From CAITSH01 sp945892985 (GTDB lineage Bacteria; Pseudomonadota; Gammaproteobacteria; Burkholderiales; SG8-39), in assembly GCA_945892985.1 (NCBI GenBank), contig CAMDDU010000028.1, positions 1 to 50,868 on the forward strand: a stretch of 50,868 nucleotides of DNA, in the 5' to 3' direction. How positions within the stretch are numbered: the first letter of the stretch is position 1; each line of letters starts with the position of its first letter. The position numbers and the translations under genes are program-made. The notes beneath the pieces were generated by a model. The model ran no database searches and had not been told where the DNA came from. It saw only the letters and a program-made list of their open reading frames with translations. Shown here piece by piece: positions 15,961 to 24,788 of this stretch.

Positions 15961-16036
15961 TGGAGCGGGAGAAGAGTCTCGAACTCTCGACCTCAACCTT
16001 GGCAAGGTTGCGCTCTACCAACTGAGCTACTCCCGC
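15961..16036 (-). tRNA. tRNA-Gly (GCC)
   Basis: On the minus strand the acceptor GCGGGAG pairs with CTCCCGC, D arm GCTCAGTTGGTAGAGC, anticodon loop TTGCCAA giving GCC, T arm GAGAG-TTCGAGA-CTCTT, encoded CCA. Length 76 nt. It lies 38 bp after pgsA. Confidence 0.96.
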
Positions 16037-16074
16037 ATTTCAGCCCAGAATTGTATCGGTTCCGAGCATCACGG

Positions 16075-16656
16075 TCAATCCTCTTTGCGCCGATCTTGAG
16101 CCAATGCTTGCGGCAACGCCAACTTGAGGTAATACGCCATTGAAACCAGGGTCAACGCCGCAGCCAACCAGATCAGCCAGTCGCCGAAGAGTTTGGTGTT
16201 AAAAGCGCCAAGGGCATCATGATAAAGCAGCATAGGAATGGCAATCATCTGTGAGGCTGTTTTTATTTTCCCCAAAAAATTAACAGCGACACTCTTTGAA
16301 GCCCCTATCTGGGCCATCCACTCCCGCAGGGCGGAGATAGTGATTTCGCGGCCAATAATAATCACCGCAACAATCGCACTGGCGCGATCAATCTCAACTA
16401 AAACGATAAGGGCTGCAGCCACCATCAATTTGTCCGCCACAGGATCGAGAAATGCACCAAATGCGGACAATTGATTCAGTCTTCGTGCTAGCCAGCCGTC
16501 AAGCCAGTCGGTTATCGCCGCGGCCGTAAAAAGAACCGTCGCCCAGAGATTTTTTTCGTGCAAGGTAAGCAAGTGATCGGGAAGATAGAAGATCCCGATA
16601 AACATCGGAATGGCCAAAATCCGTGTCCAGGTCAGAAGATTAGGCAGGGTAAGCAT
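16075..16656 (-). CDS. pgsA: Phosphatidylglycerophosphate synthase
   Basis: PgsA joins CDP-diacylglycerol and glycerol 3-phosphate to give phosphatidylglycerol phosphate, at the inner membrane. The 193-residue protein has several membrane segments and the CDP-alcohol phosphotransferase motif D-G-x2-A-R-x8-G-x3-D-x3-D, seen as DGWLARRLNQLSAFGAFLD followed by PVAD. Start ATG 16656 shares one base with the uvrC stop (TGATG), so pgsA is coupled to uvrC. The uvrC-pgsA-tRNA order is common in betaproteobacteria. Confidence 0.96.
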   Translation of the reverse strand: MLTLPNLLTWTRILAIPMFIGIFYLPDHLLTLHEKNLWATVLFTAAAITDWLDGWLARRLNQLSAFGAFLDPVADKLMVAAALIVLVEIDRASAIVAVIIIGREITISALREWMAQIGASKSVAVNFLGKIKTASQMIAIPMLLYHDALGAFNTKLFGDWLIWLAAALTLVSMAYYLKLALPQALAQDRRKED

Positions 16657-18494
16657 CAGTGCAATTCACCGTATATTTTTTCCGCAAGTTTTCTGCTGAT
16701 ACCCTCGACCTTCGCCAGATCGTCAATGCTGGCGTCGATTACGCCCTTGAGTCCTCCAAAGCTTGCGAGCAACTGTTGCCGCCGTTTAGCGCCAATACCG
16801 CCAATACTCTCAAGGCTTGAAGTTACGCGCGCTTTGCCCCGGCGAGCGCGGTGCCCGGAAATTGCAAAGCGATGGGCCTCGTCCCGAATCTGTTGAATCA
16901 GGTGCAAGCCCGGGTTGTCGGCGGACAAATGCACGATCTGTCCCGAATCGGCCAATATGAGCTCCTCCATTCCCGCTTTGCGCTCCGGCCCCTTGGCCAC
17001 ACCGACGAGCTGAATTTCTGACAGCCCCAACTCGGCCATAATCGCCATGCCGCTGCTTAATTGTCCTTTGCCACCGTCAAGAAGTATCAAATCCGGCATT
17101 ACGCCCGCCTCTCTGGAGATTTTTTCATATCGGCGCATCAGAACAGACCGCATCGCAGCATAATCATCGCCGGGGGTGATTCCCTCAATGTTATACCTAC
17201 GGTACTCATTACGCCTCAAATCCATCCGGTCATATACAACGCATGACGCGACGGTCGCCTCCCCCTGGGTGTGGCTGATGTCAAAACACTCGATACGCTT
17301 GACCGACTCCGGAAGAAACAGCGCATCACGCAAAGCCAACAAACGCTTTTCCTGATTGCTTTGTTCGCGCAGTTTGTGCACAAGAGCAAGTTCGGCGTTT
17401 TGCTGTGCCATCTCAGTCCATACCCGTCTTTCCCCCTGGGGCCTCAAAACAACCTGTACACGCCGCGCGGCATGCTCCGAGAGCATGGTGGCAATTTCAC
17501 CCGCGTCCAGCCCCTCTTCGCCAATAATGACCAGCGCAGGAATCGGCTGCAGCAAATAGTGGTGGTTCAGAAAAGCCAGCACTACGTCGGCTGGGGTTTG
17601 ATCCTGAGCGTTTTGCGGGAAAAAATTCTTGTCCCCGACCTGCCGCCCCCCCCTCAACATAACCAAATTGACGCAGGTGGCTCCGGGCTGAACTGCGCAC
17701 GCAATGACGTCGGCATCGAGCGCCCGACCGCTATCAATGTACTGTCGCGCCTTCACGGTCGCAAGGGACTGTATTTGGTCACGAAACACAGCAGCTTTTT
17801 CGTAATGCAGACCTTCTGCCGCCTCCGTCATCCGTTCTGCAAGGTCTTTCATAACATCATCTGTGCGACCATCCATAAGCTTGGTTGCACGATCGGCATC
17901 TGCGGCATAGGCCTCTGCATCGATCAAAGCGACGCAAGGTGCCGAGCAGCGCCGAATTTGGTGAAGAAGGCAGGGGCGGGACCGATTGGAAAATACCGGG
18001 TCTTCGCAGGTGCGCAAACGGAAAATTTTCTGTAGCAACTGAATGCTGTCGCGCACGGCATTGCTGTCCGGGAATGGACCGAAATACCGGTTTGCCTTGT
18101 CCAGCGCCCCCCGATGAAAGCCCAGTCGCGGAAACTCGCCGCCTGAAATCATCAAATACGGATAGGACTTGTCATCACGAAACAAAATATTGTATCGGGG
18201 AGACAGCGACTTGATCAGGTTGTTTTCGAGAATCAGCGCCTCAGCCTCGGAGCGCGTCACGGTGGTTTCCATGGAAGCCACCTGCGAGAGCATTATTTGA
18301 ATGCGGGGGCTGTGCGTTGTTTTCTGAAAATACGAGGAGACACGCTTTTTGAGGTCGCGCGCCTTCCCTACATAAAGCACGTCTCCACCAACCCCGAGCA
18401 TACGGTAAACGCCGGGAAGATTCGGTAGTCCACCGATCAACGTTGCACTGTCGAACCCCGGCGCCGCCCTGCCCTTTGTGTCCTGATCACCCAC
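16656..18494 (-). CDS. uvrC: Excinuclease ABC subunit C
   Basis: UvrC makes both incisions in nucleotide excision repair after UvrB loading. The 612-residue protein has the GIY-YIG domain (LPGVYRMLGVGGDVLYVGKA, about 27-46), a UVR motif that binds UvrB (LHYEKAAVFRDQIQSL), the RNase H-like nuclease part (ECFDISHTQGE, DLILLDGGKGQLS) and C-terminal tandem helix-hairpin-helix (IGGIGAKRRQQLL, VEGISRKLAEKIY). The start is GTG 18494 with GAGGAA upstream. Its partner uvrB is at 46105-48168. Confidence 0.97.
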   Translation of the reverse strand: MGDQDTKGRAAPGFDSATLIGGLPNLPGVYRMLGVGGDVLYVGKARDLKKRVSSYFQKTTHSPRIQIMLSQVASMETTVTRSEAEALILENNLIKSLSPRYNILFRDDKSYPYLMISGGEFPRLGFHRGALDKANRYFGPFPDSNAVRDSIQLLQKIFRLRTCEDPVFSNRSRPCLLHQIRRCSAPCVALIDAEAYAADADRATKLMDGRTDDVMKDLAERMTEAAEGLHYEKAAVFRDQIQSLATVKARQYIDSGRALDADVIACAVQPGATCVNLVMLRGGRQVGDKNFFPQNAQDQTPADVVLAFLNHHYLLQPIPALVIIGEEGLDAGEIATMLSEHAARRVQVVLRPQGERRVWTEMAQQNAELALVHKLREQSNQEKRLLALRDALFLPESVKRIECFDISHTQGEATVASCVVYDRMDLRRNEYRRYNIEGITPGDDYAAMRSVLMRRYEKISREAGVMPDLILLDGGKGQLSSGMAIMAELGLSEIQLVGVAKGPERKAGMEELILADSGQIVHLSADNPGLHLIQQIRDEAHRFAISGHRARRGKARVTSSLESIGGIGAKRRQQLLASFGGLKGVIDASIDDLAKVEGISRKLAEKIYGELH

Positions 18495-18504
18495 TGCGAT
18501 TTCC

Positions 18505-19158
18505 TCAACTTCGACCGAGATGTTTGGCTATATCCGAGAAAACCTGGTGAAACATCACCTCGGTCAGGCGTTTCGTATTTGTATTATATCGACTGCAATG
18601 GTAACTATCGTGCAGGATCACTCCCCTGAGAGCCTGTGACGCAGCTGAAAGCTTGTGCTGTGCACCATGACGGAACGAATAATCCTTTGCGCGCAAGCCT
18701 AGGGCCTCCAGTACGGCCTGATGGGCGATAGTTCCCAAGGCGAGAATTGATCGAGGCGGTTTGCTCGCCAATTCTGCTGCAAGAAAATGGTTGCACTGCC
18801 TGATTTCACTCAACTCAGGCTTGTTCTTCGGTGGAAGGCATTTAACCGCATTGGTTATGCGGCAACCAGTCAGCACCAGACCATCCCTGGGATCGGCAGA
18901 TCCCGCGTGATTGGCGTAACCGAACTTGTGCAGTGTCTGGTAGAGCAGGATCCCGGCGTAGTCTCCAGTGAAGGGGCGGCCGGTACGGTTCGCGCCGTGC
19001 ATCCCTGGAGCAAGACCGACAATCAGCAAACCCGCAACCGGATCTCCAAAAGAGGGCACCGGCAGGGCGTAATAGCCCGGTTCGCTGGTGCGAACATCAT
19101 CTAGAAATGCCGCCAGCCTGGGACAGGCGCGACAGTGTAGGTCGAAGGATTGAGCCAT
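18505..19158 (-). CDS. Family 5 uracil-DNA glycosylase (UDGb-like)
   Basis: A 217-residue uracil-DNA glycosylase superfamily protein. The first motif is GLAPGMHGANRTGRPFTGDYAG, where the usual catalytic polar residue is replaced by Ala/Gly, as in family 5 (UDGb). The C-terminal motif is DSYHCSRYNTNTKRLT. Cysteines near the N-terminus (HCRACPRL) and at GCRITNAVKCLPP are placed to bind a 4Fe-4S cluster. Such enzymes remove uracil and other deaminated bases (hypoxanthine) from DNA. It lies 10 bp upstream of uvrC on the same strand, making a small repair operon. Confidence 0.88.
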   Translation of the reverse strand: MAQSFDLHCRACPRLAAFLDDVRTSEPGYYALPVPSFGDPVAGLLIVGLAPGMHGANRTGRPFTGDYAGILLYQTLHKFGYANHAGSADPRDGLVLTGCRITNAVKCLPPKNKPELSEIRQCNHFLAAELASKPPRSILALGTIAHQAVLEALGLRAKDYSFRHGAQHKLSAASQALRGVILHDSYHCSRYNTNTKRLTEVMFHQVFSDIAKHLGRS

Positions 19159-19239
19159 GGCGAAACAGCGTCGATGCTAGCACGCTGCCGTGACTCGTGG
19201 CGCTACAATGACCCCCGGCCTTGCTGCTTCATTACTCCC

Positions 19240-20178
19240 ATGCAAACACACGATTTGAGTCGTTGGCAACACAAACATGTTTTTGATCGTGGAAACACGG
19301 CCGCCATGCGCAACACATGGCGGGTGGCCATTTTAACGGCCGTGATGATGGTGGGCGAAATCATCGCCGGATTGCTGTTCAACTCAATGGCCTTGCTGGC
19401 TGATGGTTGGCACATGAGTACACATGCCTTGGCCATAGGGCTGACCGGGCTCGCTTACCTGCTATCGAGGCGGCTTGCCAACGACGAGCGCTTCAGCTTT
19501 GGAACCTGGAAAATTGAGATTTTAAGCAGTTTTACCAGCGCGCTTTTGCTTGGCGTTGTTGCCCTTGCCATGATCGTCGAGTCGGCTGCACGCTTGATGC
19601 ATCCGGTCAACATCAGCTTCGATGAGGCTCTCTGGGTCGCCGTGGGGGGCTTGGTGGTTAATTTGATCTCCGCATGGCTTCTTGCCGGGCCATCGCATCA
19701 TAGTCATGCCCATAATCACAACCACGGGCACGGCCATGCGCGGGCTCACGATGACCTAAATTTAAAATCGGCATATGTCCACGTCGTGGCAGATGCCTTT
19801 ACTTCTGTGCTCGCCATTGTCGCGCTCATCGCCGGCAAGTTTGCGGGATGGTCATGGTTGGATCCATTTATGGGTGTGGTCGGAGCCGTAGTTATCCTAG
19901 TCTGGGCCTACCGCCTTATCGCCGAATCATCAGCAGTGCTGCTTGACCGGGAAATGGATCACCCGGTTGTCGCGGAAATCCGCCTGGCTATCGAAAGCGA
20001 TGGTGACGCAAAACTCACTGATCTCCACGTCTGGAGGGTCGGACGCAATCACTATGCCTGCATCGTATGCTTGGTTGCCGATAGGCCGTTACTGCCGGAT
20101 GAGTACCGCGCAAGATTACAAGAGCATGAAGAACTCGCGCATATTTCCGTCGAAGTTAATCCTTGCGCGGGGCGCTAG
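19240..20178 (+). CDS. dmeF: Cation diffusion facilitator, DmeF-type Co/Ni exporter
   Basis: A 312-residue inner-membrane divalent metal/proton antiporter of the CDF family. It has six membrane segments, the metal-site motifs ADGWHMSTH (54-62) and HVVADAFTSV (181-190), and a histidine-rich cytoplasmic loop (about 153-170, with HSHAHNHNHGHGHARAH). The HxxxD variants and the N-terminal HKHVF stretch match the DmeF subgroup, which exports cobalt and nickel. ATG 19240 is chosen because it yields the family start MQTHDLSRWQHKHVF; the frame extends to 19150 but would overlap the divergent glycosylase gene. No DmeR/RcnR-like repressor gene is adjacent. Confidence 0.92.
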   Translation: MQTHDLSRWQHKHVFDRGNTAAMRNTWRVAILTAVMMVGEIIAGLLFNSMALLADGWHMSTHALAIGLTGLAYLLSRRLANDERFSFGTWKIEILSSFTSALLLGVVALAMIVESAARLMHPVNISFDEALWVAVGGLVVNLISAWLLAGPSHHSHAHNHNHGHGHARAHDDLNLKSAYVHVVADAFTSVLAIVALIAGKFAGWSWLDPFMGVVGAVVILVWAYRLIAESSAVLLDREMDHPVVAEIRLAIESDGDAKLTDLHVWRVGRNHYACIVCLVADRPLLPDEYRARLQEHEELAHISVEVNPCAGR

Positions 20179-21218
20179 GCGACATGCTTTCTGGGAGCAC
20201 CCTCTTCGTCGAAATAAAGCCCGTAATTTAAGATAGCCGTCTTGTAGAGGACGTTTTCAGCAAGGGCGATGCAAGGCCTGCCCCGCAGTTTCTCGGCCCT
20301 GTCCTGCTTCAAGCTTGCGTGGCCAAGCCCCATGAGCAACTCGTTGGCTGCGCCAGGATCGTTGCATACCAGAACCATATCGCATCCGGCGCCTAAGGCG
20401 GCCCTCGCCCTGTTCACAATCCCGCCTGCGACCTTAGCGCCTTCCATGGACAAGTCGTCGCTAAAAATAAAACCGTCAAAACCAAACTGACCGCGCAACA
20501 CATCCTGCAACCATTTACGGGAAAAACCCGCCGGTTGGTCGTCAAAAGCCGGATAAATGACGTGCGCCGGCATTACCCCCTTGAGATTTTGCAAACGCCC
20601 ATAGGGCACGAGGTCAATTGCTTCAATCTCTCTAAAGTCTCTTTCATCCACAGGCATGGCGACATGCGAGTCGGCCCGGACAAACCCGTGTCCGGGGAAA
20701 TGCTTGCCGACGTTGCCCATTCCAGCCAAGGCAAGTCCGTTCATAAGCGCGTCGGCAATCGCAGTGATTGTCAGCGGATCTCGTGAGAAAGCCCGATCTC
20801 CGATTACACCGCTTTCGCCGAAGTCCACATCCAGAACCGGCGTGAAGCTGAGGTCGACACCGAGTACAAGTAGTTCAGCGGCCAAGATGATTCCGATGTC
20901 CTTCGCCAGGTCCAGCGCAAGATCCGGGTCTTTCTCCCAAATCTGACCGAGAGTCCGCATCGGCGGAAGACGGGTGAAACCTTTGCGAAAACGTTGAACC
21001 CTCCCCCCCTCATGGTCAACCGTAATAAGCAGGGATGGCTTACGAATTTCCCGTATCTCCGCGCACAGTTTTGCGATTTGGGCCGTTGATTCGAAGTTAC
21101 GTGAGAAAAGGATGACTGCGCCAACAAGTGGATGCGCCAGGGTTATGCGCTCCGCCTCGCTAAGCCGGGGACCGGCAACATCGAGCATCACCGGTCCGAG
21201 CGGAAGATATTTCATCAT
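20175..21218 (-). CDS. nagZ: Beta-N-acetylhexosaminidase NagZ
   Basis: NagZ removes N-acetylglucosamine from GlcNAc-anhydroMurNAc peptides in the cytoplasm during peptidoglycan recycling. The 347-residue glycoside hydrolase family 3 protein has DHEGGRVQRFRKGFTRLP, the catalytic His/Asp-bearing KHFPGHG..ADSHVAMP and the nucleophile region IFSDDLSMEGA. Two ATG codons (21218, 21215) stand in tandem; either is possible. It is the last gene of the lepB-to-nagZ run and converges on dmeF with a 4-nt overlap. A 127-bp gap with no gene separates it from acpS. Confidence 0.95.
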   Translation of the reverse strand: MMKYLPLGPVMLDVAGPRLSEAERITLAHPLVGAVILFSRNFESTAQIAKLCAEIREIRKPSLLITVDHEGGRVQRFRKGFTRLPPMRTLGQIWEKDPDLALDLAKDIGIILAAELLVLGVDLSFTPVLDVDFGESGVIGDRAFSRDPLTITAIADALMNGLALAGMGNVGKHFPGHGFVRADSHVAMPVDERDFREIEAIDLVPYGRLQNLKGVMPAHVIYPAFDDQPAGFSRKWLQDVLRGQFGFDGFIFSDDLSMEGAKVAGGIVNRARAALGAGCDMVLVCNDPGAANELLMGLGHASLKQDRAEKLRGRPCIALAENVLYKTAILNYGLYFDEEGAPRKHVA

Positions 21219-21345
21219 GGAGTTCTTTGAAAAAATTTAAAACTGAAGGCGGCAGTTCCGGGTATTCCGGTGTGGTTGGCGAGACTCAAATCCGGCTCAA
21301 TGTGCTGGAAACCCGCGCCAAATGGGCATTTCAAGGCAATGGGTA

Positions 21346-21735
21346 TCATGTGCCGGAGTCCCCCTCAATAACAACAAAGGCAAACGCAAGGCTGATTTCA
21401 TCTGTGAGACTGACATGAGCATGACGGATTCCACGCTGGGTCATCAGCGCGGCGAGCGGCTCTGAAAAACACAGCTGCGGCTTCCCCGAGGGAGCGTTCG
21501 CAACGCTGACGTTGTGCCAGTTCACGGGAAAGTGAATGCCGGTTCCCATTGCTTTCGAAAAGGCCTCTTTGGCGGCGAAGCGTTTGGCCAGCCAGGCGGC
21601 GGTTTTTTTTTGGCGGCGAAACTGTTCGAGCTCCTGCTCTACCAGGACGCGCTGGGCAAACCGCTCACCGTAGCGTGCAAGGGCTTTTTCAATTCGGTGT
21701 ATTTCCACCAGATCCGTACCGACTCCGAGGATCAC
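21346..21735 (-). CDS. acpS: Holo-[acyl-carrier-protein] synthase
   Basis: AcpS moves the 4'-phosphopantetheine arm from CoA to the serine of acyl carrier protein. The 129-residue protein has the GVGTDLVEI start with the metal-binding Asp, and WLAKRFAAKEAFSKAMGTGI with the second metal-binding Glu. The start is GTG 21735, overlapping the pdxJ stop by 4 nt (GTGA). Its substrate AcpP is encoded at 33599-33841. The pdxJ-acpS order is widely conserved. Confidence 0.95.
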   Translation of the reverse strand: MILGVGTDLVEIHRIEKALARYGERFAQRVLVEQELEQFRRQKKTAAWLAKRFAAKEAFSKAMGTGIHFPVNWHNVSVANAPSGKPQLCFSEPLAALMTQRGIRHAHVSLTDEISLAFAFVVIEGDSGT

Positions 21736-22472
21736 GCCCGGCCCTCGCGTATCGCCGCAAGATACATTCGGACGGTTTCCGTCATTCCAAATTCGAATGC
21801 ATCCGCCACCAGTGCATGACCGATTGACACTTCGAGAACATTAGGAACTGCGCGCAGGAACGTTGGAAGGTTTGCGAGATTAAGGTCATGTCCGGCATTA
21901 ATGCCAAGGCCTGCGCGGCTTGCTGCAATTCCGCTTTGCACGTACTGATCAAGGACGCTTCGCCCTTGCTTCGTTCCGAAACTGCTGGCGTAAGGCTCGG
22001 TATAGAGTTCCACGCGATCCGCGCCCAAAGCCTGCGCCATGGGCATGGCGAGGGGGTCAGGATTCATGAACAGGCTCACCCGAACATCAAGCGCGCGTAA
22101 TTCAGCAATAATCGGACGCAAGCGCGCCCCGTCCTCGGACAGATTCCATCCGTGGTCAGAAGTCGCAGCCCCCGACTCATCGGGAACAAGCGTGCATTGC
22201 TGCGGACGGAATTTACGAACGAACTCCAGCAAACCGTGAAACGGATTGCCCTCAATATTGAAATCCGTATTGGGCCAATCAATCAGAGCATCAGCCAAAT
22301 CAGACACATCGTGGGGACGAATGTGCCGTCCGTCTGGTCGTGGATGGATCGTAATGCCCTGCGCCCCGGCCGCAAGGGCGATCTGCGCGAACTTGACGAC
22401 ACTGGGGATTCCCAGCGTGCGCGTATTGCGGACAAGTGCGATCTTGTTGAGATTTACACTAAGCAATGTCAT
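21732..22472 (-). CDS. pdxJ: Pyridoxine 5'-phosphate synthase
   Basis: PdxJ condenses 1-deoxyxylulose 5-phosphate and 3-amino-1-hydroxyacetone phosphate to pyridoxine phosphate. The 246-residue TIM-barrel shows VNLNKIALVRNTRTLG, HPRPDGRHIRPHDV, LVPDESGAATSDHGW, RVELYTEPYA and GINAGHDLNLANL, all family blocks. ATG 22472 is preferred to a TTG three codons upstream. The usual N-terminal NIDHVATLRQ motif is NLNKIALVRN here, an atypical variant of a substrate-near segment. Confidence 0.94.
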   Translation of the reverse strand: MTLLSVNLNKIALVRNTRTLGIPSVVKFAQIALAAGAQGITIHPRPDGRHIRPHDVSDLADALIDWPNTDFNIEGNPFHGLLEFVRKFRPQQCTLVPDESGAATSDHGWNLSEDGARLRPIIAELRALDVRVSLFMNPDPLAMPMAQALGADRVELYTEPYASSFGTKQGRSVLDQYVQSGIAASRAGLGINAGHDLNLANLPTFLRAVPNVLEVSIGHALVADAFEFGMTETVRMYLAAIREGRA

Positions 22473-22493
22473 GGTCGTCAATATGTTTCGAGG

Positions 22494-23219
22494 TCAAAGA
22501 TCCTGCAAATCGCGGAATATTTGACGGCTGTTGAGGGATTGCCTGCCAAGTCGATGATTGATCAGGATGCGCATCAGCGCCTTGCTATGCTGCTGCACGG
22601 AACCATCCCGGTAATCGTCACGCGCAATCGCCAGCAAGACGCCTCCTGGCAGGATCGGTCCGGAGGAAGTAGGTCCTTTTAGCTCAAGGACCCCACGATC
22701 AGGCTCATACGTGTACAAGCGATCCGGTTCGACATTGGCGCCGTTGGCGCTTTCACGTTCCAAGTCCAGGGCATAGCCGAGTTCCTTTAGCATCTGCTTT
22801 TCGAAGCCGCGTAAAACGGGGGCCGAGTCGGCCTCAGCCGCAAGACGTCTGAGCGCACCTTCGTAATTATCGAAAAGCTGCTCATGCGGATCTTCTCGTG
22901 GCAAAAGCTTGAGCAACAACTCATTGAGGTAAAAACCACAGAGCAACGCATCGCCCGATAGCATCGGCTGTCCTCCCTGCCATTCTGCGCTGTGTAAGCT
23001 TCGCACCTCCCCTTTTCCTGACCATGCCAGCAACAATGGCTGGAAAGCGAGCAGACTCCCACGCATCACCGACCTTGGGCGGCGTGCTCCACGCGCCACG
23101 ACGACAAGCCTGCCATGCGCTCTGGTGAATACCTCAACCAAAAGGCTGGTCTCACGATATGGATAACTATGCAGCACAAAAGCCGATTGCTGGACTTGGC
23201 GCTGTTTGTGCAAAGCCAT
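22494..23219 (-). CDS. recO: DNA repair protein RecO
   Basis: RecO helps load RecA on SSB-coated DNA in the RecFOR pathway. The 241-residue protein has the N-terminal OB fold (QQSAFVLHSYPYRETSLLVEVFTRAHGRLVVVARGARRPRS) and the helical C-terminal part with LLLKLLPREDPHEQLFDNYEGAL and LLKELGY. The start ATG 23219 follows the era stop by 7 bp. The order rnc-era-recO-pdxJ-acpS is a classic proteobacterial operon. Confidence 0.94.
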   Translation of the reverse strand: MALHKQRQVQQSAFVLHSYPYRETSLLVEVFTRAHGRLVVVARGARRPRSVMRGSLLAFQPLLLAWSGKGEVRSLHSAEWQGGQPMLSGDALLCGFYLNELLLKLLPREDPHEQLFDNYEGALRRLAAEADSAPVLRGFEKQMLKELGYALDLERESANGANVEPDRLYTYEPDRGVLELKGPTSSGPILPGGVLLAIARDDYRDGSVQQHSKALMRILINHRLGRQSLNSRQIFRDLQDL

Positions 23220-23226
23220 GCGGCGA

Positions 23227-24117
23227 TCAGAGATCCCCGAAGCCCAGCGTGCGCAAGGAACGCTCGTCGTCGGTCCAGCCGCTTTTCACTTTTACCCAAA
23301 CCTGCAGGAACACTTTGCCGCCAAAGAGCTTTTCCATGTCAATGCGGGCTGCCGTCGCAATCTCCTTGAGTTTCAAACCCTTTTGGCCGATTACCATGGC
23401 CTTGTGCGAATCTTTGTCGACGATGATCGCGGCATGGATACGCCTCATCTGCCCCTCTTCCTCAAACTTCTCAATCGTAACGCTGCTGCCATAGGGCAAT
23501 TCATCGCCGGTAAGTCTGAATAGTTTTTCACGCAGAAGTTCGGCAGCCAAAAAGCGTTCATTGCGGTCGGTAAGATCATCGGCAGCGTAAATGGCGGACT
23601 GCTCGGGGAGGTGTGTACGAATAGTCTTCAGCAGTTCCGGGAGATTTTTGCCAAGCCGTGCGCTAACCGGGACAAGTTCGGCCCTCGGACATAAAGCCGC
23701 CACCATTTTCAGGAAGTCCAGTAATGGCCCGTTGCCTGCTAGTTTATCGATTTTGTTGATGGCGATCACCAGCGGAGTCTCTGCGGAAATGATTGCCAGA
23801 GCATCCCGGTCTTCTTTTTCGAGCTGACCGGCCTCCAGTACCAACAGCGCCACATCCAGATCCCGAAGAGAGTCAGTAACTGTCCGGTTCATCGCGCGGT
23901 TTAGCGCGCTTTTGTGCCGCATCTGGAACCCGGGCGTATCAACAAAAATATACTGCGTATCCAACTTAGTGAGTATGCCGTTCAGACGGTATCGCGTCGT
24001 TTGGGGCTTGCGTGACGTAATACTGAGCTTCTGCCCGACAAGCTTGTTCAGTAGCGTCGATTTGCCGACATTGGGACGCCCAACGATGGCCACGGTACCG
24101 CAACGAAATGCACTCAT
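23227..24117 (-). CDS. era: GTPase Era
   Basis: Era binds 16S rRNA near its 3' end and helps mature the 30S subunit. The 296-residue protein has G1 GRPNVGKST, G2/G3 with DTPGFQ, G4 NKID and a C-terminal KH domain (VIGQKGLKLKEIATAAR) that binds RNA. ATG 24117 is chosen for its 4-nt ATGA overlap with rnc; the longer frame upstream belongs to rnc in another phase. Confidence 0.97.
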   Translation of the reverse strand: MSAFRCGTVAIVGRPNVGKSTLLNKLVGQKLSITSRKPQTTRYRLNGILTKLDTQYIFVDTPGFQMRHKSALNRAMNRTVTDSLRDLDVALLVLEAGQLEKEDRDALAIISAETPLVIAINKIDKLAGNGPLLDFLKMVAALCPRAELVPVSARLGKNLPELLKTIRTHLPEQSAIYAADDLTDRNERFLAAELLREKLFRLTGDELPYGSSVTIEKFEEEGQMRRIHAAIIVDKDSHKAMVIGQKGLKLKEIATAARIDMEKLFGGKVFLQVWVKVKSGWTDDERSLRTLGFGDL

Positions 24118-24782
24118 GGCTGAATTTTCTGCAAAGCGAGCGTCGCCGCCTCTTGCTCGGCCAAACGGCGGCTGGTACCGCTTCCGGTTGTTCTTATTTG
24201 TAAGGCGTCGATCGCACACTCCACCTCGAACAACTGGCTGTGTGCGGCGCCTTGTGTCGCAACCACAGAATAGCTTGGCAGGTTCATGTGCCTGCCTTGC
24301 AAGAGTTCCTGAAGTTGTGTCTTCGCATCCTTGCCATGCAACTTTGGGTCGAGTGTTTCAATCTGCGCCTTTAACAAATGACGGATGAGTTGCTGAGCGC
24401 CTTCGAAGCCGCCATCCAGAAATGCCGCTCCGACAAGCGCCTCAAAAGTGTCAGCAAGGATTGAGGGCCGGTTAAACCCGCCGCTCTTGATTTCACCTTC
24501 ACCCAGTTGGAGAAAATCTCCCAGATGAAGATTCTGGGCAAGCAAATGAAGCGACTCCTGCCGCACAAGGTGGGCGCGGAGGCGGGAGAGATCCCCCTCT
24601 TTTAAACTGCTGAAATTGCGGTATAGCTCGTCTGCTATCACGCAGTTGAGCACGCCATCGCCCAAAAACTCCAACCGCTCGTTATGCGGGGCGCTGTGAC
24701 TACGATGGGTCAGCGCCTGCTGCAGCAACTCTGGTCGCTGGAAGCGATAGCCGATGCCTAGTTCGAGCGCGGCGTTATCCAT
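24114..24782 (-). CDS. rnc: Ribonuclease III
   Basis: RNase III cuts double-stranded RNA in rRNA precursors and many mRNAs. The 222-residue protein has the signature NERLEFLGDGVL with catalytic Glu/Asp (about 38-49), a second acidic site in ADTFEALVGAAFLDGG and a C-terminal double-stranded RNA-binding domain (DAKTQLQELLQGRHMNLPSY to RRLAEQEAATLALQ). It starts 6 bp after the DUF4845 gene and overlaps era. Confidence 0.97.
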   Translation of the reverse strand: MDNAALELGIGYRFQRPELLQQALTHRSHSAPHNERLEFLGDGVLNCVIADELYRNFSSLKEGDLSRLRAHLVRQESLHLLAQNLHLGDFLQLGEGEIKSGGFNRPSILADTFEALVGAAFLDGGFEGAQQLIRHLLKAQIETLDPKLHGKDAKTQLQELLQGRHMNLPSYSVVATQGAAHSQLFEVECAIDALQIRTTGSGTSRRLAEQEAATLALQKIQP

Positions 24783-24788
24783 CCGTCC

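Noticed and set aside
21227..21418. 63-residue plus-strand frame between nagZ and acpS
   Set aside because: It runs into acpS antisense and has no ribosome binding site or known domain.
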